Source: Halanaerobium congolense (GTDB lineage: Bacteria > Bacillota > Halanaerobiia > Halanaerobiales > Halanaerobiaceae). From it: 64,000 nt of DNA. Position 1 is the stretch's first letter; every line of letters begins with the position of its first letter. This document shows, piece by piece, positions 59,363 through 64,000 of the stretch. The DNA is taken from contig NZ_SOEF01000004.1 in NCBI RefSeq assembly GCF_004366375.1, positions 1 through 64,000 of the forward strand. Direction: 5' to 3'. The notes under the pieces were generated by a model. It saw only the letters and a list, made by a program, of their open reading frames with translations, had not been told where the DNA came from and made no database searches. The position numbers were made by a program, and so were the translations under genes.

Positions 59363-60271
59363 CTAATCAGCAGCTGAGATTATGGCTTTTTTAACCGCTT
59401 CAGCAGCCATAACACCAATCTGGTTAAGATCAGCCTGATATTGATTTGATGCAAGTGTAAAAACTGTATCCCCATCTAAAAGAGTATGAACCGGGTAGAT
59501 TGTCCTGCTTAAAGCACTATGGGCCATCATTGAAACTCTATTAGCCTCCGATTTGTTTAAAATTGCGTTAGTTGTTAGAACAATCAAAGTTGTGTTCTGC
59601 CTTAAAAAGTCGAGGTTGATTTGTTGCTTTTCAATAATCATTTTTTCAGTATCTAAAAAGTTTCCATTGTTATTTTTAGCTCCAGCAATAATTTGACCAT
59701 TATTAGGATTTTTTATGTCACCAAAGGCATTTACTACTGCTAGAGCAGCTGTAGTTAAAATTCCATTTTTAACAGCAGCGTGTCCCATAACTGTTTTAGC
59801 AGCAGAGTCCATGCCCTTAATTTTTCCACAGGTAGCTCCAGCTGCTGCTCCAATACTTTTGTTAGGTTGTTCTATATTATCCGCTTTTAAACAAGCCTGA
59901 TAAGCCATCTTCTGGTCAGGATAGTTATTACTTTTATATTCTAAATCATAAATAACTGCAGTCGGAACAATAGGTACAACTCCACCTCCGGTTTGAAAAC
60001 CGATATTTTTTTCTTTTAAATACTTCATGACTCCACCAGCAGCATCCAGCCCAAAAGCGCTGCCGCCGCTTAAAAAAATAGCATTTGCTTTATCAACAGC
60101 AGCTCTACTGTCTGTTAAAGCTATTTCTCTGGTTCCTGGAGCTCCTCCACGAACATCTGCTCCAATAGTAAAATTTCCTTCGGCTAAAACTACAGTACAA
60201 CCAGTCCCATCATCCTGATTTGCAGCATGTCCAACTTTGATTCCTTTTACAGCTGTTATGTCATTATTCAT
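59363..60271 (-). CDS. P1-family (DmpA-type) aminopeptidase
   Basis: A 302-residue peptidase family S58 protein. Seen: VGHAANQDDGTGCTVVL at the N-terminus, GADVRGGAPGTRE, FLSGGSAFGLDAAGGV and, near residue 230, NTTLIVLTTNAIL, where the family cleaves itself to expose a Ser or Thr nucleophile (here probably Thr). Relatives release N-terminal or D-/beta-amino acids. No signal peptide is present. It is divergent from the nucleotidase gene. Confidence 0.87.
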   Translation of the reverse strand: MNNDITAVKGIKVGHAANQDDGTGCTVVLAEGNFTIGADVRGGAPGTREIALTDSRAAVDKANAIFLSGGSAFGLDAAGGVMKYLKEKNIGFQTGGGVVPIVPTAVIYDLEYKSNNYPDQKMAYQACLKADNIEQPNKSIGAAAGATCGKIKGMDSAAKTVMGHAAVKNGILTTAALAVVNAFGDIKNPNNGQIIAGAKNNNGNFLDTEKMIIEKQQINLDFLRQNTTLIVLTTNAILNKSEANRVSMMAHSALSRTIYPVHTLLDGDTVFTLASNQYQADLNQIGVMAAEAVKKAIISAAD

Positions 60272-60437
60272 TTACTACCGCCTCCAATTATATTATAAAT
60301 GATAATAAGAATTTAATAAACTACTATTTATCAATTCAAGAAAACATTTCTTTTGTTAAGCAGGAAACTGTGGGTTTATCACTAATAATATATTATAAGA
60401 TTAAAATTAATTTTCAAAAAATTCGGAGGTGGAATTT

Positions 60438-61952
60438 GTGAAATTCAAAAAACTTTCAATTACTTTATTAACTTTAATTTTAGTGATGACTCTATCTTTT
60501 ACTATTCTAGCGGAAGAGGTTAACTTAAGGATTTATCATGTTAATGATGTTCACTCCAGAGTAGAAGAAGATGATTATGCTGGCAGCATGGGTTATGCTA
60601 AAATGGCAGCACTGATCAAGGAAGCCAGAAGAGAAAAAGAAAATGTAATGTTCTTAGATGCTGGAGATACTTTTCATGGTCAGACTATTGCTAATATAAA
60701 TGAAGGTGAATCTATTAGTCATATTTTAGATCTGATGAAGCTTGACGCTGTAAGCTTAGGAAATCATGATTTTAATTATGGACAGGATAGATTAATTGAA
60801 TTAGATGAAATGAGCAGATTTCCATTTTTAGCTGCTAACTTAAGCAGAGAAGATGGAGAAGAAATTTCGTATACTAAGGATTATATTATTAAAGAATATG
60901 ATGGAGTTAAAGTTGGTGTTTTTGGTTTAGCAACACCTGAAACCAGCTATAAAACTCATCCTAAAAATGTTGAAGGACTTGTTTTTGAAAATCCAATTAC
61001 AACTGCAGAAGAGGTTGTAAATGAATTAGAAGACCAGGTAGATGTTGTGGTTGCACTAACTCATTTAGGAATTAGTAAAGGTAGTGAATATACAAGCATA
61101 AAATTAGCAGAAGAAGTATCTGGCATTGATTTAATAATTGATGGCCACAGCCATAATGTGCTGGAAGAAGGTATGATGGTTAATGATACAATGATTGCTA
61201 TGGCTGGTGAATATTCTAAATACCTTGGTTATGTAGATCTGACTGTTGAAAATGGTGAGGTAGAAGCCATTAATGCTAATTTAATTCCAAGAGAAGAGAC
61301 AGCAGAAGTAGAAAAAGACTATGTTATTTCATTAGTTGTAGATAGAGTTAATAAAGCTAATGAGGTTATTACATCTCAGGTAGTAGGAAGAACTGCTGTT
61401 GAATTAAATGGAGCTAGAGGAAATGTTAGAACTGGGGAAACTAATCTTGGTAATCTAATTACAGATGCGATGAAGGCCAAATTTGGTGCAGATGCAGCAA
61501 TCACAAATGGTGGTGGAATTCGTGCTTCAATTGACCAGGGTGAAATAACTCAGGGTGAAGTAATTACTGTTCTACCATTTGGTAATACAGCTATGTTGAT
61601 GGAATTAAGTGGTGCTGATCTTAAAGCTGCCCTAGAACATGGTGTTTCCGAATATCCTGCAGCAGAAGGTTTATTCCCACAGGTTTCAGGAATTAAGTTT
61701 AACTTTAATGGTGATGCTGAGCCTGGAAATAGAGTTCAAGAAGTTTGGGTTGGCGGCGAGAAATTAGATCCAAACAAGATGTATACTGCTGCTACAAATG
61801 ACTTTATGAAAGCAGGTGGAGATGGTTATTCTATGTTTGCAGATGCTCCAATAGTAAGTGAAGCTGGGGGTCTTGAAGAAGTATTAATGGAATATATTGA
61901 AGCTAATACTCCTGTAGCTCCAGAAGTTGAAGGAAGAATAATAGCTGATTAA
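60438..61952 (+). CDS. Periplasmic 5'-nucleotidase / UshA-family phosphoesterase
   Basis: A 504-residue exported metallophosphoesterase. The signal peptide ends at ILA-EE with no lipobox and the C-terminus has no sortase or anchor motif, so it should be free in the periplasm. The metal domain shows YHVNDVHSRV, DAGDTFHGQ, LGNHDFNYG, THLG and DGHSHN; the C-terminal substrate domain has ITNGGGIRASI and TNDFMKAGGDGYS. It releases phosphate and nucleosides from external nucleotides. GTG 60438 follows GGAGGT by 7 bases; GTG 60429 overlaps that site. Confidence 0.9.
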   Translation: MKFKKLSITLLTLILVMTLSFTILAEEVNLRIYHVNDVHSRVEEDDYAGSMGYAKMAALIKEARREKENVMFLDAGDTFHGQTIANINEGESISHILDLMKLDAVSLGNHDFNYGQDRLIELDEMSRFPFLAANLSREDGEEISYTKDYIIKEYDGVKVGVFGLATPETSYKTHPKNVEGLVFENPITTAEEVVNELEDQVDVVVALTHLGISKGSEYTSIKLAEEVSGIDLIIDGHSHNVLEEGMMVNDTMIAMAGEYSKYLGYVDLTVENGEVEAINANLIPREETAEVEKDYVISLVVDRVNKANEVITSQVVGRTAVELNGARGNVRTGETNLGNLITDAMKAKFGADAAITNGGGIRASIDQGEITQGEVITVLPFGNTAMLMELSGADLKAALEHGVSEYPAAEGLFPQVSGIKFNFNGDAEPGNRVQEVWVGGEKLDPNKMYTAATNDFMKAGGDGYSMFADAPIVSEAGGLEEVLMEYIEANTPVAPEVEGRIIAD

Positions 61953-62007
61953 ATTTCAGCTTTATAATTTAATCTATTAAATTAATAAAACAAGGGAGGT
62001 TTTTATT

Positions 62008-63726
62008 ATTAGTGGAGAAACAGTTGGTTTTTTATCAATTATCCCACCTATACTAGCTATTATCCTTGCTATGTATACAAGGGAGGTACTTATTTCTTTA
62101 TTTGCTGGTGTTTGGTCTGCTGCTTTGATTATCAGCAGTTGGAACCCACTTTCTGCAACTTCATTATCTCTACGCTGGATTGTAAATACAGTTAATGATC
62201 CCTGGAATGCTAAATTTTTGATTTTGATAATGCTGATGGGAGCGGGAGCTGCTTTGATTTATAAGTCCGGTAGTGTTTTGGCCTTAGAAAATTGGATGGG
62301 AAGTGCAGTTAAGACTTCAAGGGACTCACAAATCTTAACCTGGATGATCGGGATGTTTATCTTTATTGATTCTTATACCAGTACAATTGTTACAGGAAAT
62401 GCAACTCGTGATGTAAGCATGAAAAATAATACATCTAGAGAAGCTCATTCTTATATTTTGGACTCAACAACAGCACCTGTAACAACCTTTGGCCCGGTTT
62501 CTAACTGGATAGGCTATCAGGTTTCTATGATTGCTGTTGGCTTTTCTGCAGCGGGGATTACTGCTGAACAGATTGGGATGACTCCATACACGGTATTTTT
62601 AAAATCAATACCATGGAATTTTTATTGTCTTTTAGCCTTTTTTACAGTTGGTTTTGTTGTAATTACCCAGAGATATTATGGTCCAATGCTGGATGCAGAG
62701 TGGCGTTCACGTAAAGAAGGTAAATTAATGAAAGATGGAGCAGAAGCCCTGTCAGATATTAGCACTGATGTAGGTGAGCAGAGTAGTTTAAATCCAAAAC
62801 TGATTAATTTCTTTTTACCTATTATTTCTTTATTAATTGTTAGTGTATTTTCAATGTGGTGGCTTGGTGATGGTTACCAGGCAGGAGTAAGTGTTGCCCA
62901 GGCTTTTCAGGAGACTGATATTGCTTTAGCCTTACTTTATGGTTCTTTTGCTTTTGTCTTTTTTGCCTTTATTGGATCCTTGGCTTATCAGACTATGTCT
63001 TTAAGTGAAGCCAGTGATGCTATAATTGATGGTTTTAAAACAATGATTATTGCTGCAGCAATTATTATTTTAGCCTGGACAATTGGTCACGCGACAGATC
63101 AGGTAGGTACAGCAGAATATGTTGTCAGTATTTTAATGAATATTGGTCTGCCGGGTAGAGCTCTACCAATAATAATCTTTTTAGCGGCAATGTTTATTTC
63201 ATTTACTACTGGAACTTCCTGGGGTACAATGGCTATTTTAACTCCAATTGCTGTTTCAACAGGTTACGAGTTAGTAGGTTTTAGTATTGTACCGGTATTG
63301 ATGGGGATTTTATTTGGAGGAGCTATTTTTGGTGATCATGTTTCACCAATTTCTGATACAACTGTAATGTCTTCAATATTTGCTGGTTCTGATCATATAG
63401 ATCATGTGACTTCACAGATTCCTTATGCGCTGACAACAGCCGGGGTTACTATTTTTACTCTAGTTTTATATGCCCTTGGAATCGACTCTGTAGCAATTCT
63501 TTTAACTATCGCTTTTGTTCTGACAATTGCTCTAATAGTTATTTTGAATAAATTTGATGCTAAAAGAAAGAATTTGCCAGAGATAATGCCGACAGCAGAT
63601 GAAATTAAAGCAGGAAGTACTTCTAACAGTAAGATAAAGGTATTTAATAAAATTGCTGTTGCAGCAGCTAGTTTTTATTTAATTTATATGATTAGTATTT
63701 TTCTATTCGCTAATTTGGCATCTTAA
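62008..63726 (+). CDS. NhaC-family Na+/H+ antiporter, likely ATT start
   Basis: A 572-residue polytopic membrane protein of the NhaC family; motifs include GVWSAALIISSW, FIDSYTSTIVTGNATRDV, SFTTGTSWGTMAIL and FGDHVSPISDTTVMSS. The first ATG (62071) would cut off the conserved FLSIIPPILAIILAMYTREV start. Upstream in frame there is no ATG, GTG or TTG, but ATT at 62008 lies 8 bases behind GGGAGG. ATT initiation is therefore proposed. Sodium export fits a halophile. It could also exchange malate/lactate or arginine/ornithine-type substrates, as some relatives do. Confidence 0.85.
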   Translation: MSGETVGFLSIIPPILAIILAMYTREVLISLFAGVWSAALIISSWNPLSATSLSLRWIVNTVNDPWNAKFLILIMLMGAGAALIYKSGSVLALENWMGSAVKTSRDSQILTWMIGMFIFIDSYTSTIVTGNATRDVSMKNNTSREAHSYILDSTTAPVTTFGPVSNWIGYQVSMIAVGFSAAGITAEQIGMTPYTVFLKSIPWNFYCLLAFFTVGFVVITQRYYGPMLDAEWRSRKEGKLMKDGAEALSDISTDVGEQSSLNPKLINFFLPIISLLIVSVFSMWWLGDGYQAGVSVAQAFQETDIALALLYGSFAFVFFAFIGSLAYQTMSLSEASDAIIDGFKTMIIAAAIIILAWTIGHATDQVGTAEYVVSILMNIGLPGRALPIIIFLAAMFISFTTGTSWGTMAILTPIAVSTGYELVGFSIVPVLMGILFGGAIFGDHVSPISDTTVMSSIFAGSDHIDHVTSQIPYALTTAGVTIFTLVLYALGIDSVAILLTIAFVLTIALIVILNKFDAKRKNLPEIMPTADEIKAGSTSNSKIKVFNKIAVAAASFYLIYMISIFLFANLAS

Positions 63727-63780
63727 ATTGGTTAAGTTAAGTTAAAATGAGTTAAAATAAGATATATATAGAATCTAATT

Positions 63781-63840
63781 AGTCCCCTGCACCGCTTCAG
63801 TATGAGTATCTTTTAGGTGAAGCAGCAGGGGCTTTATTTT
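63781..63840 (+). terminator. Terminator after the NhaC gene
   Basis: AGTCCCCTGC...GCTTCA pairs with TGAAGC-AGCAGGGGCT (63818-63833) with a small bulge, followed by TTATTTTT. The remaining 63841-64000 is AT-rich, with TATAAT near 63903 that may serve a gene beyond the window; no gene is visible. Confidence 0.85.
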
Positions 63841-64000
63841 TAGTAAATAAAATGATAAAACAATTAATTCGGATGTGATTCGATTTAGAGAGCTTTTTCT
63901 GTTATAATAATGAGTAGATTGCTCATATTTAATTTTTATTTATTAAAAATAATTTAAGCTAATAAAAATAGGTGTTATTGATAAATGTTAATTTAAATAA

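Noticed and set aside
1-64000. CRISPR arrays, IS elements, prophage genes, tRNA or rRNA
   Set aside because: No spaced direct-repeat array, transposase, phage gene or tRNA cloverleaf was recognised anywhere in the window by eye.

Overview
The window looks like chromosomal DNA of a low-GC, strictly anaerobic, probably halophilic Firmicute. Gene content and protein style point to Halanaerobiales (a Halanaerobium-like organism): an anaerobic class III ribonucleotide reductase, NhaC-type antiporter, Feo iron uptake, strong AGGAGG ribosome binding sites and many TTG/GTG starts. The five exported binding proteins and hydrolases recognised here carry cleavable signal peptides without a lipobox cysteine. 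That fits soluble periplasmic proteins in a diderm Firmicute, but it is an inference. No tRNA, rRNA, CRISPR array, insertion sequence or phage gene was recognised.

Layout. 1-1.5 kb: a structured leader, one intact DUF3841 gene and a frameshifted paralogue. 1.8-5.5 kb: a glycerol-3-phosphate-type ABC transporter (ugpBAE, no ATPase) facing a PTS EIIA gene. 5.7-8.8 kb: the PLP synthase pair pdxST, divergent from its likely MocR regulator, with paired TTGTA-N4-TACAA operators between. 8.8-19.2 kb: a tandem guanine plus PRPP riboswitch, attenuator, and the purine operon purD-K-E-B-C-F-M-N-H, which lacks purS/Q/L. 19.2-26.5 kb: a possible minus-strand small RNA, then a ferric ABC transporter and a Feo ferrous operon. 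Each starts with a TTGACA-17-TATAAT promoter overlapped by a Fur box. The Feo operon begins with a DtxR-FeoA fusion and a DtxR-type palindrome, and ends with a 47-residue Cys-rich FeoB partner. 26.5-30.5 kb: a CstA/BtsT-type transporter with a LytS/LytTR two-component system, resembling the pyruvate-sensing BtsSR module.

30.7-41 kb: a cation diffusion facilitator, a degenerate REC-PAS-GGDEF-HD-GYP protein, a cluster of six DnaA boxes, corA coupled to a 1249-residue double DUF445 protein, and a znuACB-type metal ABC operon. 41.2-47 kb is the most unusual locus. A cobalamin riboswitch and attenuator precede nrdD, which is interrupted by two LAGLIDADG inteins and whose extein stops after the C-terminal zinc-site region, without a glycyl-radical motif. 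The activase nrdG follows directly. Then comes a separate 42-residue ORF that encodes exactly the missing glycyl-radical tail. This appears to be a naturally split class III ribonucleotide reductase.

47-64 kb: a FIST-GAF-GGDEF diguanylate cyclase, a cold-shock gene, a cytoplasmic GH13 amylase, a class C26 glutamine-amidotransferase-like hydrolase with a dipeptide ABC transporter, azlCD, a threonine aldolase, phoU, a DmpA-type peptidase, a periplasmic 5'-nucleotidase and an NhaC antiporter that seems to start at an ATT codon. The overall theme is vitamin, nucleotide and metal control of anaerobic metabolism through RNA switches and metalloregulators.
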